Shown here: piece after piece, positions 32,410 through 41,640 of the stretch | Position numbering within the stretch: the stretch's first letter is position 1 | Layout of the letters: every line of letters starts with the position of its first letter | Origin: Ardenticatenaceae bacterium | GTDB lineage: Bacteria > Chloroflexota > Anaerolineae > Promineifilales > Promineifilaceae | Reading direction: 5' to 3' | DNA length: 64,000 nucleotides | Assembly: GCA_020634315.1 (NCBI GenBank) | Contig: JACKBV010000002.1 | Location: 62,001-126,000, forward strand | Notes under the pieces: model-generated | Seen by the model: the letters and a program-made list of their open reading frames with translations, nothing else | The model's database searches: none | Told to the model about the DNA's origin: nothing | Position numbers and translations under genes: made by a program

Positions 32410-34416
32410 TTAATCTCCAGTTGTAACCACGGCCGGACGGCGACGCGCCTGAACGGCCGTTATCTTATCTTCCACAGCATCCGGCCAGGCGGCAATCAAT
32501 GTCCCAAAAATAAAGACAAAGCCGCCAGCCCACACCCAATTGATAAGCGGGTTCAAGAAGACGCGGATAATGGCGCTGTCCGGTGAAGTCGGCTGCTCGG
32601 CCAACAACACATAGAAGTCTTCCAGGATGGTAGAACGGGCATTGGGAATGGTCATTGGCTGACCGGTGCGTGTGTAGATTTCACGGCGTGGGGTGAGCGT
32701 TTTCACGAAACGGCCGTTTTCATACACATCCACCGTCGCCTCAGTGATAATCAAATCGTCCGCGCCAGGCCGCTGCTCCACACCGAGGAACTGCATCTCA
32801 TAGCGCCCCAAACTGATTGTATCGCCAACCTGAAGCTGCTGCTGCGTCTCTTCTTGGAACAACTCCACGCCAATCACGCCTACCGCCATAATCAGCACGC
32901 CAATATGAATCCAGTAGCCACCATAACGCCGCCGATTGCGTGCCATCAAATTGGAAAAGGCAACAAAGACATTTTCGCCACGTTTCATACGTGCGTGCGT
33001 GCCTTTGACAAATTCCAGAATGGTCAAAACCATCGAGAAGATGACCACCCAGAAACCAACCAATGCCGCCCAAAGGTGAATGCCCAACACAATCATGACA
33101 ACAATTGCCACCGTCGCCAATACGGCCGGCCACAGCATCGCCTTGCCCAATCGCTGCACACTGCCACGGAACCACATGGTCAATGGCGCCACGCCCATCA
33201 GCAATACCAACACGGCAAACAAAGGCCCCAACGCCTGTTCATACACGGGCGGCCCCACAAAACCACGTTCTCCCGTGAACAATTCAGAAATGATCGGGTA
33301 ATTGGTGAAAAGGAAAACAACGGCCAGAATCGCCAAAATGAGAAAATTGTTATATAGGAACGCCGCTTCGCGGGAAAGGAACGATTGCAAACTGTTCTTG
33401 GAAGCCAAATCCGCACGCCGCCGATTCAGCCAGTACGCGGAAAAGATGAACATGATCGCAATGAAACCAAAGAACAATGGGCCAACCGCCGATTGCGCAA
33501 AGGAGTGTACCGAGGAAATCACACCGCTGCGCACGATAAACGTGCCATAGATAACCAGCGAATACGTGAGGATAATGAGGAACATGTTCCACATCTTGAA
33601 CATATCCCGTTTTTCCTGAATCATGACGGAATGGAGGAAGGCCGTTCCTGCCAACCAGGGAATGAGGGAAGCGTTTTCCACCGGGTCCCAACCCCAATAA
33701 CCACCCCAACCCAACACGTCATAAGCCCAACGGCCGCCCAAAATTAGCCCCAAACTGAGGAAGAGCCAGGCAACCAGCGTCCAACGGCGTGTGGTGCGAA
33801 TCCAGGTGTCATCTACCTTGCCGGAAATGAGCGCCGCCATCGCAAATGTGTAAGGGATGGTGAAACCGGTGAAGCCGAGATAAAGCATAGGCGGGTGAAT
33901 GATCATGCCGGGATGGCGCAGCAGTGGGTTTAGGCCATTACCATCAACAGGAATAATGACACTGTCAATGCGAGTAAACGGGTTTTCGACGAAAGCCGTT
34001 AAGGCCAGGAAAAAGATTTGCGTAAAGCTGCCTACCATAATGGCATAGGGCATCAGGTCGTGTTGTTCATCCCATTTGCGGGCCATCGCCGCCGCGGTGA
34101 AGATGGATAACAGCAGGTTCCAGAACAGCAATGAGCCAGCCTGTCCACCCCACAACGCTGTGAATTTTAAGTAGGTGGGCATCTCAATGCTGCTGACGCG
34201 CCAGACATAATCAATGGAAAAGTCGTTGCGCACGATAGAGGTAATGAGCAAAGCAGAAGCCAGTAAGACTAGGGGGAAGACGATGAGGGTCGCATTGCGG
34301 GCACTTTCAACCCAACGCCAGTTTTCTTTTTTGTGGCCGTACCAGGAAGTGATGGCAGCGTATACGGCCGTTACAAACGCCATCAAAATCGAAAAATAAC
34401 CTAAATCCGCAATCAT
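32410..34416 (-). CDS. ccmF: haem lyase CcmF
   Basis: 668 residues from ATG 34416, with AGAGGA upstream. About 15 membrane helices. CcmF takes haem from CcmE and joins it to apocytochrome. Seen: LWGGQAGSLLFWNLLLS, FVENPFTR, HPPMLYLGFTGF, and the haem-handling WWD domain WGGYWGWDPVENASLIPW with flanking His residues (LHSVMIQEKR, SSVHSFAQSA). The C-terminal periplasmic loop with RYEMQFLGVEQRPG is typical. Located between ccmE and ccmH. ccmA, ccmB, ccmC and ccmD are not in the window. Confidence 0.95.
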   Translation of the reverse strand: MIADLGYFSILMAFVTAVYAAITSWYGHKKENWRWVESARNATLIVFPLVLLASALLITSIVRNDFSIDYVWRVSSIEMPTYLKFTALWGGQAGSLLFWNLLLSIFTAAAMARKWDEQHDLMPYAIMVGSFTQIFFLALTAFVENPFTRIDSVIIPVDGNGLNPLLRHPGMIIHPPMLYLGFTGFTIPYTFAMAALISGKVDDTWIRTTRRWTLVAWLFLSLGLILGGRWAYDVLGWGGYWGWDPVENASLIPWLAGTAFLHSVMIQEKRDMFKMWNMFLIILTYSLVIYGTFIVRSGVISSVHSFAQSAVGPLFFGFIAIMFIFSAYWLNRRRADLASKNSLQSFLSREAAFLYNNFLILAILAVVFLFTNYPIISELFTGERGFVGPPVYEQALGPLFAVLVLLMGVAPLTMWFRGSVQRLGKAMLWPAVLATVAIVVMIVLGIHLWAALVGFWVVIFSMVLTILEFVKGTHARMKRGENVFVAFSNLMARNRRRYGGYWIHIGVLIMAVGVIGVELFQEETQQQLQVGDTISLGRYEMQFLGVEQRPGADDLIITEATVDVYENGRFVKTLTPRREIYTRTGQPMTIPNARSTILEDFYVLLAEQPTSPDSAIIRVFLNPLINWVWAGGFVFIFGTLIAAWPDAVEDKITAVQARRRPAVVTTGD

Positions 34417-34558
34417 AATGTCCTCTAAGACAAAGTTGGCGACGAGCTTCCCCCCGGTCGCCAACTTAATATGCAATCAATAATGACCCGTATTCGGTAG
34501 CGAGTGATTACAGAAGTGAGAAAAACCCACTTCCCTAATCACCACAGCATTTCAGTTA

Positions 34559-35068
34559 TTATCCATCAACCGATACACCGTCAGGATGACCCGATGGATC
34601 CATTTCCTCATAGCGCGTGGGGCACTTCAACATCAAACCACCCGTATTCACCATAAAGACACCCTCAGCGTTACCCTGTCCTTCAATCAGCGCCTGCGCC
34701 TTATCCTGCAACAAATCAGGCATCGGCTCATTCATCGCCACCACATGCAAACGCTGTCCGGGATTTTCATAATTGTCCACAATGTCAAATTCCAGGCGCG
34801 AAGTTGTCGCATCAATCTGAGTGTATTGAATCGAATCGCCCAACACCCAACCAGACACACGCAAATCACGCCCCACCAGACGCGGCTGTTCAGCATAAAA
34901 CTCATCCACCGTCTTGTAAAGCTGCGTGTTGCCGCTCATGGCATTGATCATCAGAAAAGCAATGGCCGCGATCATGATGATCCCGCCAATAACAAACTTC
35001 AGCCGATTGCTGCTCTTTCTTTCAAGCAGAGCACCTTCATTCTCATTCGTCCAAGATACATCAGCCAT
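34559..35068 (-). CDS. ccmE: haem chaperone CcmE, C-x3-Y type
   Basis: 169 residues from ATG 35068, with AAAGGAG upstream. One membrane helix (about 24-42), then the OB-fold of CcmE: DLRVSGWVLGDSI, LEFDIVDN and a C-terminal haem-binding segment. Classical CcmE binds haem covalently through the His of an H-x3-Y motif; here it is Cys149-Pro-Thr-Arg-Tyr153 (LMLKCPTRYEE). This C-x3-Y form is known from Desulfovibrio and archaea (System I*). The rest of the protein matches CcmE in length and layout. Next to ccmF, and 36 bp after the DUF2007-like gene. Confidence 0.92.
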   Translation of the reverse strand: MADVSWTNENEGALLERKSSNRLKFVIGGIIMIAAIAFLMINAMSGNTQLYKTVDEFYAEQPRLVGRDLRVSGWVLGDSIQYTQIDATTSRLEFDIVDNYENPGQRLHVVAMNEPMPDLLQDKAQALIEGQGNAEGVFMVNTGGLMLKCPTRYEEMDPSGHPDGVSVDG

Positions 35069-35104
35069 TATTGTCTCCTTTCTTATCAACCACCTGTTTT
35101 GATT

Positions 35105-35458
35105 TTATTCTTCCTCGAAGTCACCGCCGTCCCTGTCCAAATCCTCATCTTGCTCAAACATCGCCACGGGTTCCGCCAAAATGGCTTGCGCCCTGGCGAC
35201 AAACTCGGCAGGAACAGCTACATATCCCGTTCCCAACAGGCCAACCATCAATCCTAAAGCCTGGCCGGCAGCTTCCTGCCACGCTCGCGCCGGAATTCCC
35301 TCTGCTTGCAGTCGTCCGGCTTGAATTTGTGCAGGCATCAACCCCGACGTTTTGGACACAATCTCCCAACGCGCCTCTACATCGCCGCCGGGTGTTGTGT
35401 CCTGGCTTATGTCACCGTTGTCATCAAATGGAGCGGATTGCGGTACTGAATAACTCAT
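35105..35458 (-). CDS. DUF2007-like small protein
   Basis: 117 residues. The core RWEIVSKTSGLMPAQIQAGRLQAEGIPARAW and GYVAVPAEFVARAQAILAE resembles DUF2007, a small ferredoxin-like domain with a PII-like fold proposed to sense or bind ligands. The N-terminal 28 residues are polar and acidic, and the C-terminus is very acidic (DEDLDRDGGDFEEE). It is the first gene of the cytochrome maturation operon, 36 bp before ccmE. A role in that pathway is suggested only by position. Confidence 0.65.
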   Translation of the reverse strand: MSYSVPQSAPFDDNGDISQDTTPGGDVEARWEIVSKTSGLMPAQIQAGRLQAEGIPARAWQEAAGQALGLMVGLLGTGYVAVPAEFVARAQAILAEPVAMFEQDEDLDRDGGDFEEE

Positions 35459-35682
35459 CTTTTGTATATGCTTGTGTCTACCTGATGGTTATTACTTATC
35501 ACAAATTAGCAAACTTTGCCAGATTACAGTTGCCAGGAACATTCATTGCCTGTTGTGCGTAGGGTTGATTATACTGCTAAAAATAATGTCGTGATAGTGA
35601 TTGAAATCGTTACGGTCGATTTTTATATGATTATTAAAGCGAATTTAACAAAAAAGGCCTACGCAAGTTATCACCTATTTAA

Positions 35683-35698
35683 TGTGAGTATGATCACA
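35683..35698. promoter_or_regulatory. CRP-type operator palindrome
   Basis: TGTGAGTATGATCACA matches TGTGA-N6-TCACA exactly. It lies in the 335-bp divergent region between the ccm operon (reverse) and the DinB-like gene (forward). Its centre is about 63 bp upstream of the start point predicted from the forward promoter at 35720-35747, close to the classical class I CRP distance. No CRP gene is in the window. The rest of the region is AT-rich with no gene seen. Confidence 0.7.
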
Positions 35699-35719
35699 TC
35701 TTGACCAAAATTGTCAAGG

Positions 35720-35747
35720 TTGCCCAGACATGGGGTCATGCTACAAT
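35720..35747 (+). promoter_or_regulatory. candidate promoter of the DinB-like/ygfZ operon
   Basis: TTGCCC, 16-bp spacer, TACAAT, followed by the first gene 47 bp later. An overlapping CTTGAC/GTCAAG inverted repeat (35700-35718) lies just upstream. Confidence 0.55.
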
Positions 35748-35793
35748 GCCTGAAATTTAATCTATCGCTATACATTTGGATTACATAGAAAAC

Positions 35794-36297
35794 ATGGACA
35801 TAGACCAACTTTTGGATGAACTCGATGGCAGTCGCGAAAAACTGCTGATGGCAATTGCTGATTTACCTGATGATGCTTTAATGACGCCGGGAGCCTGGGA
35901 AGAATGGAGTATTGCTGACATTCTGGTGAACCTCACGGTTTGGGAAGCGGAATTGGTAACGGGCATCATGCGCCTCGACCAGGGGAAACGGCCGGAAGCG
36001 TTCCTGTCCGCGCTCGCCCAACCTGAAGCATATGACCAGGCACGGTATGAAGAAAATAAGGGGCGCGATCTGGATCGCGTGTTTGACGATTGGCAGCAGG
36101 TGCGCGTGCAGCTCGAAGAATGGATCGAAACGATGCCATTCCGTCACCTGACAACGCCCAGCCGATACAAATGGCTGGGAGGAAAATCGTTGTGGCAAAC
36201 AATCCAGCAAACGCTGATTGCCCGTGAAAAGCGCTTTTTGCCGCATGTGCAGTTGTTTGCCCATCGTTGGCAGTTGGAAAATGAGGAGGATGCGTGA
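35794..36297 (+). CDS. DinB/ClbS-like four-helix bundle protein
   Basis: 167 residues from ATG 35794; a TTG at 35776 is also open and neither has a good ribosome-binding site. The order of helices and motifs fits the DinB/ClbS/DUF1706 group: MDIDQLLDELDGSREKLLMAIADLP, then GAWEEWSIADILVNLTVWEAELV in place of the usual GWSVKDVLAHLTAWE, and a C-terminal helix pair. The metal-binding His typical of DinB hydrolases is missing in the central helix (NLTVWE, where AHLTxWE is usual). Catalytic function is therefore doubtful. Its stop overlaps the ygfZ start by 1 bp. Confidence 0.72.
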   Translation: MDIDQLLDELDGSREKLLMAIADLPDDALMTPGAWEEWSIADILVNLTVWEAELVTGIMRLDQGKRPEAFLSALAQPEAYDQARYEENKGRDLDRVFDDWQQVRVQLEEWIETMPFRHLTTPSRYKWLGGKSLWQTIQQTLIAREKRFLPHVQLFAHRWQLENEEDA

Positions 36298-37247
36298 TGA
36301 GCAGTCAGATTGCTGAGAAAGTGTACGCCGCGGCAGAGGAAACGGCCGTTCTCGTTGATCGCAGCACATTAGCCACCTTCACCATCACCGGAAAATCACG
36401 CCTGGACATTCTTCACCGCATTTCCACACAAGCCGTAAGCCATTTGCAAAGCGGGCAGGGCGCGGCCACCGTGCTGACCACCGACATTGGCCGCATTATT
36501 GATCGGCTCATTTTATACGCCGACGATACGGCCGTTACCATGCTCGCTGGAGAAGGACATCGAGACCCGCTGGCGCGTTACTTGCTGCGCAACGTCTTCT
36601 TCAATGATGATTTTCAACTGCACGATGTGACAGAGGAAACGGCCGTTCTCGCCATTTACGGGCCACAGGCACAAACGCTCTTAGCCAGCGCCGGATTTCC
36701 CGCAGACGACCTGCCGCTGCATCATTGGCGACAGGCAAACATCGGCGATACGGCCGTTACCCTGCACAAAACCGAGGCCATCGCTGGCGACGGCTATTTC
36801 CTGCTCTGTCCCGCTGCCAGCAAAGAGACACTGTGGGCACATTTGCAAGCCAGCGGCATCACGCCAGCAGACGAAGCCGCCTTTGAGTATCTGCGCATCG
36901 CCGCCGGGCTGCCCCGCTTTGGCCGCGAAATGACGCTCGATTACATTCCGCTGGAGACAGGATTGTGGGCGGATGTCTCCTTCAACAAAGGGTGTTACAC
37001 CGGCCAGGAAATCATTACGCGCATGGAGAGCCGCGGCAAATTAGCCAAACGGATGGTACGCTTGCGGACACATGTTCCTCTGGAACCAGGCGCAGACATC
37101 ACAGGCGGAGGCAAAAGTGTGGGCACAATCACCTCGGCCGCGACAGGGCCAGACGGAACGGTTGCGCTCGGTTATGTGAAAACGGCCGTTTTAGAGGCAG
37201 GCACATCCTTGTTGGTTGGGGAAACGGCCGTAACCGTCCTGGAGTGA
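36297..37247 (+). CDS. ygfZ: YgfZ/GcvT-family folate-binding protein
   Basis: 316 residues from ATG 36297 (overlapping the previous stop as TGATG), with GGAGGA 6 bp upstream. YgfZ proteins help make or repair some iron-sulfur enzymes with tetrahydrofolate. The hallmark KGCYTGQE is present in DVSFNKGCYTGQEIITRM, together with an aminomethyltransferase-like N-terminus (SRLDILHRISTQAV) and PRFGREMTLDYIPLE. Six ACGGCCGT palindromes fall inside this 951-bp gene, the highest density in the window, and each leaves TAV in the protein. A seventh follows the stop. Confidence 0.92.
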   Translation: MSSQIAEKVYAAAEETAVLVDRSTLATFTITGKSRLDILHRISTQAVSHLQSGQGAATVLTTDIGRIIDRLILYADDTAVTMLAGEGHRDPLARYLLRNVFFNDDFQLHDVTEETAVLAIYGPQAQTLLASAGFPADDLPLHHWRQANIGDTAVTLHKTEAIAGDGYFLLCPAASKETLWAHLQASGITPADEAAFEYLRIAAGLPRFGREMTLDYIPLETGLWADVSFNKGCYTGQEIITRMESRGKLAKRMVRLRTHVPLEPGADITGGGKSVGTITSAATGPDGTVALGYVKTAVLEAGTSLLVGETAVTVLE

Positions 37248-37341
37248 GCAGCCACTTACGCAGATTTTCAGAGGTGGGAAACGGCCGTTTTCCACCTGAA
37301 CACCTCCTAATAAAAAATTCGTTGCCACCACAAAAATAGGG

Positions 37342-37347
37342 TATAAT
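37342..37347 (+). promoter_or_regulatory. perfect -10 box upstream of the gyrA leader
   Basis: TATAAT, with no good -35 hexamer at the usual distance. Transcription from here would enter the hairpin at 37381 after about 30 nt. Confidence 0.4.
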
Positions 37348-37380
37348 TTACGGGATGATCATCCCACTTTACAGTTTAGA

Positions 37381-37409
37381 GCCACCCTCATCTGCGGTGG
37401 CCTTTTTTT
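37381..37409 (+). terminator. terminator hairpin in the gyrA leader
   Basis: GCCACC/GGTGGC with a 9-nt loop, then CC and seven T. It lies after the -10 box at 37342 and 138 bp before the gyrA start. It could end transcripts from ygfZ or attenuate gyrA. The remainder of 37248-37546 shows no gene. Confidence 0.7.
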
Positions 37410-37546
37410 GTTTAGCGGCACAGATAAATAATCGGATTCTCTCGCCTTACACTCCGAATCCCTTGCAGCCAGTTACCTGCCTTATGGTTGCCCAGCCTAT
37501 GTGCCTCTGTAATCGAACACGAATCGCAATAACCGGAGGTTAACCC

Positions 37547-40096
37547 TTGGAGATTGGTACCGTTAGCACAATAGATATTAACCAGGAAATGCGTAATTCA
37601 TATCTTGACTATGCGATGAGCGTCATCGTCTCGCGTGCGCTCCCCGATGCACGTGACGGACTCAAACCCGTCCATCGGCGCATCCTTTACGCCATGCACG
37701 ATATGGGTATTCGCCATAACACCCCCCATCGCAAAAGCGCCCGTATTGTTGGCGAAGTACTCGGTAAATATCATCCTCATGGCGATTCTTCTGTATACGA
37801 TGCGATGGTGCGCATGGCCCAAGACTTTTCCATGCGCTACATGTTGGTAGATGGGCAAGGTAACTTTGGCTCGATTGATGGCGACAGCGCCGCAGCCATG
37901 CGTTACACCGAAGCTCGCCTGGGACGCATCGCCAACGAACTGCTAGAAGACATCGACAAAGAGACCGTCGATTTCGTCCCCAACTTTGATGACACCCTGC
38001 CAGAGCCAGATTTGCTGCCAGCACGTCTGCCAAACCTGCTGCTAAATGGCTCATCCGGCATTGCCGTTGGCATGGCGACCAACATCCCGCCGCACAACTT
38101 GAGCGAAGTATGTGATGCCATCATCTACCTGATTGACCGTCAAGATGACCTGGACAATGTAACGCTTGATGAATTGATGCAATTTATCAAAGGGCCAGAT
38201 TTCCCCACCGGCGGCATCATTCTTGGCAGTGAAGGCGTGCGCAATGCATATGCCACAGGTCGTGGTCGCGTCATTATTCGCGCCGTCGCCACCGTCGAAG
38301 AGCTGCCCCGCAACCCGGAACGGCAGCGCATCAACATCACCGAAATCCCCTTCCAGGTGAACAAAGCGATGTTGATCGAGCGCATCGCCGAACTGGTGAA
38401 CAAAGGCGTTATCACCGACATTTCTGACTTACGCGATGCGTCAGATCGGCGCGGCATATCCATCATCGTCGAGTTAAAGCGACATGCACAACCGTTAAAA
38501 GTGCTCAATCAGCTTTACAAGCACACATCTTTGCAAACGACGTTTGGCGTGCAAATGTTGGCATTGGTTGACAAGCAGCCAACGCTGCTATCGCTAAAAC
38601 GCGCCTTGCAAATCTATATTGACCATCGCGTAACCGTGATCACACGCCGCACCCAGTTTGAATTGAACAAAGCGTTGAAACGGCAGCACATTTTAGAAGG
38701 GCTGCTGATTGCGTTGGATCACCTGGATGCCGTGATTGACACCATTCGCCAATCACCCGACGCCGATGAGGCACGCACACGCCTGATGGGCAATTTTGGC
38801 CTCTCGGAAGCACAGGCAACGGCGATTTTGGACATGCAGCTGCGCCGTCTGGCAGCTCTGGAACGGCAAAAGATCGAAGATGAATACAAAGAAGTGTCCG
38901 CACACATTGAGTATTTGCGCGGACTGCTCGCCGACAAGCAGAAAATCCTGACACTGGTCAAAGAGGACATGGTTTACCTCAAAGAGACCTATGGCGACGA
39001 ACGTCGTTCACAAATCGCGTTTGGGTTAGATGCAGAAATCAACATGGAAGACATCATCCCAGATGAGGATGTGCTGATTTCGATTACGCAGCGTGGCTAC
39101 ATTAAACGCACGCCGGTGTCGGCTTACCGTAAGCAGCAGCGCGGCGGCAAGGGTCTCATTGGCATGAGCACGCGCGAGAAGGATGAGTTAGAGCATCTAT
39201 TTGCGGCCGGGTCTCACAATACTATTTTGTTCTTCTCCAACCGGGGCAAGGTCTATGCGGAAAAGACGTATAACATCCCCGAACTGGATCGCACGGCAAA
39301 GGGCACATCGTTGATGAATATTTTGCCACTGCTGCCAGAAGAGAAAATCACGGCCGCTTTGCCTGTCCATGACTTCGCTGATGCCGAATATCTGACGATG
39401 ATCACGCGCAAGGGGCGTATCAAGCGTGTTGAGGTGAACATGTTTGAAAATGTGCGCCCCAGCGGATTGATTGCCATCAATTTGGATGATGATGACATGT
39501 TGGGCTGGGTGAAGCTGACGCCAGGGGAACAAGACCTGGTACTGGTCAGCGAGCAAGGCAAGGGCATTCGCTTTAGCGAGGAAGATGTACGGCCGATGGG
39601 GCGTGCGGCTGCGGGTGTTTATGCCATGCGCCTCGATGATTGGGATAACATTGCCGGGGCGGATGTGGTAGACCCGGATGGTTATTTGCTTGTGATCACA
39701 GAAAATGGCTACGGGAAACAGACGCCACTAGAAGATTATCGTACGCAAAATCGGTACGGACAAGGTGTGCGTGCCATGAATCTGTCTCCGGAACGCACTG
39801 GCAAAATTGTCAGCGCACGCGTCGTTGGCCGGGGGGATGAGGTGACGTGTATTTCGGCGAATGGCATTATGCTGAGAACGGCCGTTGACGATATTTCCAT
39901 CCAGGGGCGCATTACCCAGGGTGTGCGCGTCATGGATTTGCGTGGTGACGACACGGTGGCTTCGGTGGCGGTGATTCGCGAAGGACGTCTCTCGCAGGTG
40001 AATGGCGGCGGCAATGGGCATGATGAGCAGAATGGTTTGCCGCTGGAGGAAACGGCCGTTATCGACCCCACGCCCTTCACCGACATCATCGACTAA
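37547..40096 (+). CDS. gyrA: DNA gyrase subunit A
   Basis: 849 residues from a TTG start at 37547 with GGAGG 9 bp upstream. Subunit A cuts and rejoins DNA in the gyrase that introduces negative supercoils. Seen: MRNSYLDYAMSVIVSRALPD, quinolone pocket HPHGDSSVYDAMVRMAQ (Ser and Asp as in sensitive enzymes), catalytic Tyr120 in AAMRYTEARL, and the C-terminal beta-pinwheel with the GyrA box QQRGGKGL, which separates gyrase from topoisomerase IV. Normal length. gyrB is not in the window. Confidence 0.96.
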   Translation: MEIGTVSTIDINQEMRNSYLDYAMSVIVSRALPDARDGLKPVHRRILYAMHDMGIRHNTPHRKSARIVGEVLGKYHPHGDSSVYDAMVRMAQDFSMRYMLVDGQGNFGSIDGDSAAAMRYTEARLGRIANELLEDIDKETVDFVPNFDDTLPEPDLLPARLPNLLLNGSSGIAVGMATNIPPHNLSEVCDAIIYLIDRQDDLDNVTLDELMQFIKGPDFPTGGIILGSEGVRNAYATGRGRVIIRAVATVEELPRNPERQRINITEIPFQVNKAMLIERIAELVNKGVITDISDLRDASDRRGISIIVELKRHAQPLKVLNQLYKHTSLQTTFGVQMLALVDKQPTLLSLKRALQIYIDHRVTVITRRTQFELNKALKRQHILEGLLIALDHLDAVIDTIRQSPDADEARTRLMGNFGLSEAQATAILDMQLRRLAALERQKIEDEYKEVSAHIEYLRGLLADKQKILTLVKEDMVYLKETYGDERRSQIAFGLDAEINMEDIIPDEDVLISITQRGYIKRTPVSAYRKQQRGGKGLIGMSTREKDELEHLFAAGSHNTILFFSNRGKVYAEKTYNIPELDRTAKGTSLMNILPLLPEEKITAALPVHDFADAEYLTMITRKGRIKRVEVNMFENVRPSGLIAINLDDDDMLGWVKLTPGEQDLVLVSEQGKGIRFSEEDVRPMGRAAAGVYAMRLDDWDNIAGADVVDPDGYLLVITENGYGKQTPLEDYRTQNRYGQGVRAMNLSPERTGKIVSARVVGRGDEVTCISANGIMLRTAVDDISIQGRITQGVRVMDLRGDDTVASVAVIREGRLSQVNGGGNGHDEQNGLPLEETAVIDPTPFTDIID

Positions 40097-40122
40097 CCTG
40101 TTATAACGATCCAATTGACACA

Positions 40123-40149
40123 AGAGGCGCACCGGATGCGCCTCTTTTT
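40123..40149 (+). terminator. terminator of gyrA
   Basis: A 9-bp stem AGAGGCGCA/TGCGCCTCT with a 5-nt loop, then TTTTT, 27 bp after the stop. Confidence 0.9.
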
Positions 40150-40150
40150 G

Positions 40151-40180
40151 TTGCCCTACCTCCTCTCCCCATTGTAGAAT
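40151..40180 (+). promoter_or_regulatory. candidate promoter of the winged-helix ATPase gene
   Basis: TTGCCC, 18-bp spacer, TAGAAT, about 100 bp before the start codon. Confidence 0.45.
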
Positions 40181-40281
40181 AAGAACGTACCGTAGCTAAC
40201 ACCCCCTATTTCCTATACGGCCGTTTACGAGATCGCTCTATACTTTTTCTAGCAGTACGATACACACAACGAGGTTCAGTT

Positions 40282-41619
40282 ATGATTTCCAATGAGCTGC
40301 TAAAACTCCTGGTTCCCCCAATGAATCCTGATGAACTGGGTATCCCCATCAACATCATCAACGACATCATCTTTCGCATCATCTTCAACGAAGGGGAAGC
40401 CAGCGTGGTACGAGTAGCCGAAGTCATGGGCGTACATGCACGCGTCATTGACCTGCAATTGTCGCGCATGAAACAAGAACACCTGGTTGAAGTAACCAAA
40501 GCAGGATCATTAGGCAGTCTCAGCTTCACTTACACCCTCACCGAAGCGGGCGGCAAACGTGCCCGCGATGCCTTTGAGCGCAGCCAATATGTGGGACGCG
40601 TCCCCGTCACCATTGACCAATACACCAAAGCAATTTTGCTGCAAGCACAAAACAAAGTTCACGTCAGCCCGGAACAAGTCAAAACCTCCCTGAGCCATCT
40701 CATCTTACCTGACAACTTTCACCGCAAAATTGGTCCGGCCGTCAACTCAGGCACATCCCTCTTTTTATACGGCCCTCCTGGCAATGGCAAAACCACCATC
40801 GCCGAAGCCCTCGGCAAAATCCTATCTTCCGGCGACCCCATCTGGCTGCCCGATGCCTTAACAGCAGGCGGGCAAGTCATTCGTGTCTTCGACCCACTGC
40901 TTCACATTCCCATCAAAGAAGACGAGATTTCCACTCAGCTTGGTATGACGGGCAATACAGACAAACTTAAAATTGATAAACGGTGGCGCCTGTTTGAACG
41001 GCCGGCCGTTATGGTCGGTGGCGAATTAACCATGGATTCGCTTGATTTGCGCTACGAACCCATTGCCAAAGTGTATGAAGCGCCGCTGCAACTAAAAGCA
41101 AATGGCGGCATGTTCCTCATCGACGACTTTGGTCGCCAACAAATCAGCCCACAGCAGCTTCTCAACCGCTGGATTGTCCCTCTCGAAAGTAAAGTAGACT
41201 TTTTACGGCTGCAATCAGGGCAAACCATCGAAATCCCCTTCCGCCAATTTATCGTTTTCTCCACCAACCTCGATCCTGGAGACCTGGTTGATGGTGCATT
41301 CCTGCGCCGCATCCAAATGAAAGTAGAAGTGGGTGGGCCAGACGAGCGCCTCTTTTACCAGATTTTCCTCACGGCTTGTAAGTCGTACAATGTCCCCTTC
41401 GAGAAAAATGCCTTCATGCATTTGTTGCAAAGATGGTATCGGCAGCCGCAACGTGTGATGCAAGCTGTTCACCCGCGCGACATTGTGAAAACAGTTGTTT
41501 CCATTTGCGACTACGAAAAAGTGCCTCCCAAATTATCACCCGACCTGCTTGATGAAGCGTGCGACAGCTACTTTGTTGACACCCTGAAAGACACCGGCAA
41601 AACAATGGCAAACATGTAA
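40282..41619 (+). CDS. winged-helix AAA-type ATPase
   Basis: 445 residues, GAGG 7 bp before ATG. Residues about 25-105 look like a winged-helix DNA- or protein-binding domain (EGEASVVRVAEVMGVHARVIDLQLSRM). The rest is a P-loop ATPase: Walker A GPPGNGKTTIAEAL, Walker B MFLIDDFG, sensor FIVFSTNLDPGDL and an Arg-finger-like RRIQMKV. A flexible loop rich in acidic residues sits between them. Cytosolic and soluble. Similar ATPases are found in large environmental bacteria, sometimes near pilus genes, but no such neighbour exists here. Function unknown. Single gene with its own promoter and terminator. Confidence 0.82.
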   Translation: MISNELLKLLVPPMNPDELGIPINIINDIIFRIIFNEGEASVVRVAEVMGVHARVIDLQLSRMKQEHLVEVTKAGSLGSLSFTYTLTEAGGKRARDAFERSQYVGRVPVTIDQYTKAILLQAQNKVHVSPEQVKTSLSHLILPDNFHRKIGPAVNSGTSLFLYGPPGNGKTTIAEALGKILSSGDPIWLPDALTAGGQVIRVFDPLLHIPIKEDEISTQLGMTGNTDKLKIDKRWRLFERPAVMVGGELTMDSLDLRYEPIAKVYEAPLQLKANGGMFLIDDFGRQQISPQQLLNRWIVPLESKVDFLRLQSGQTIEIPFRQFIVFSTNLDPGDLVDGAFLRRIQMKVEVGGPDERLFYQIFLTACKSYNVPFEKNAFMHLLQRWYRQPQRVMQAVHPRDIVKTVVSICDYEKVPPKLSPDLLDEACDSYFVDTLKDTGKTMANM

Positions 41620-41640
41620 TTGGGCAGTGGCGTATGGAAC

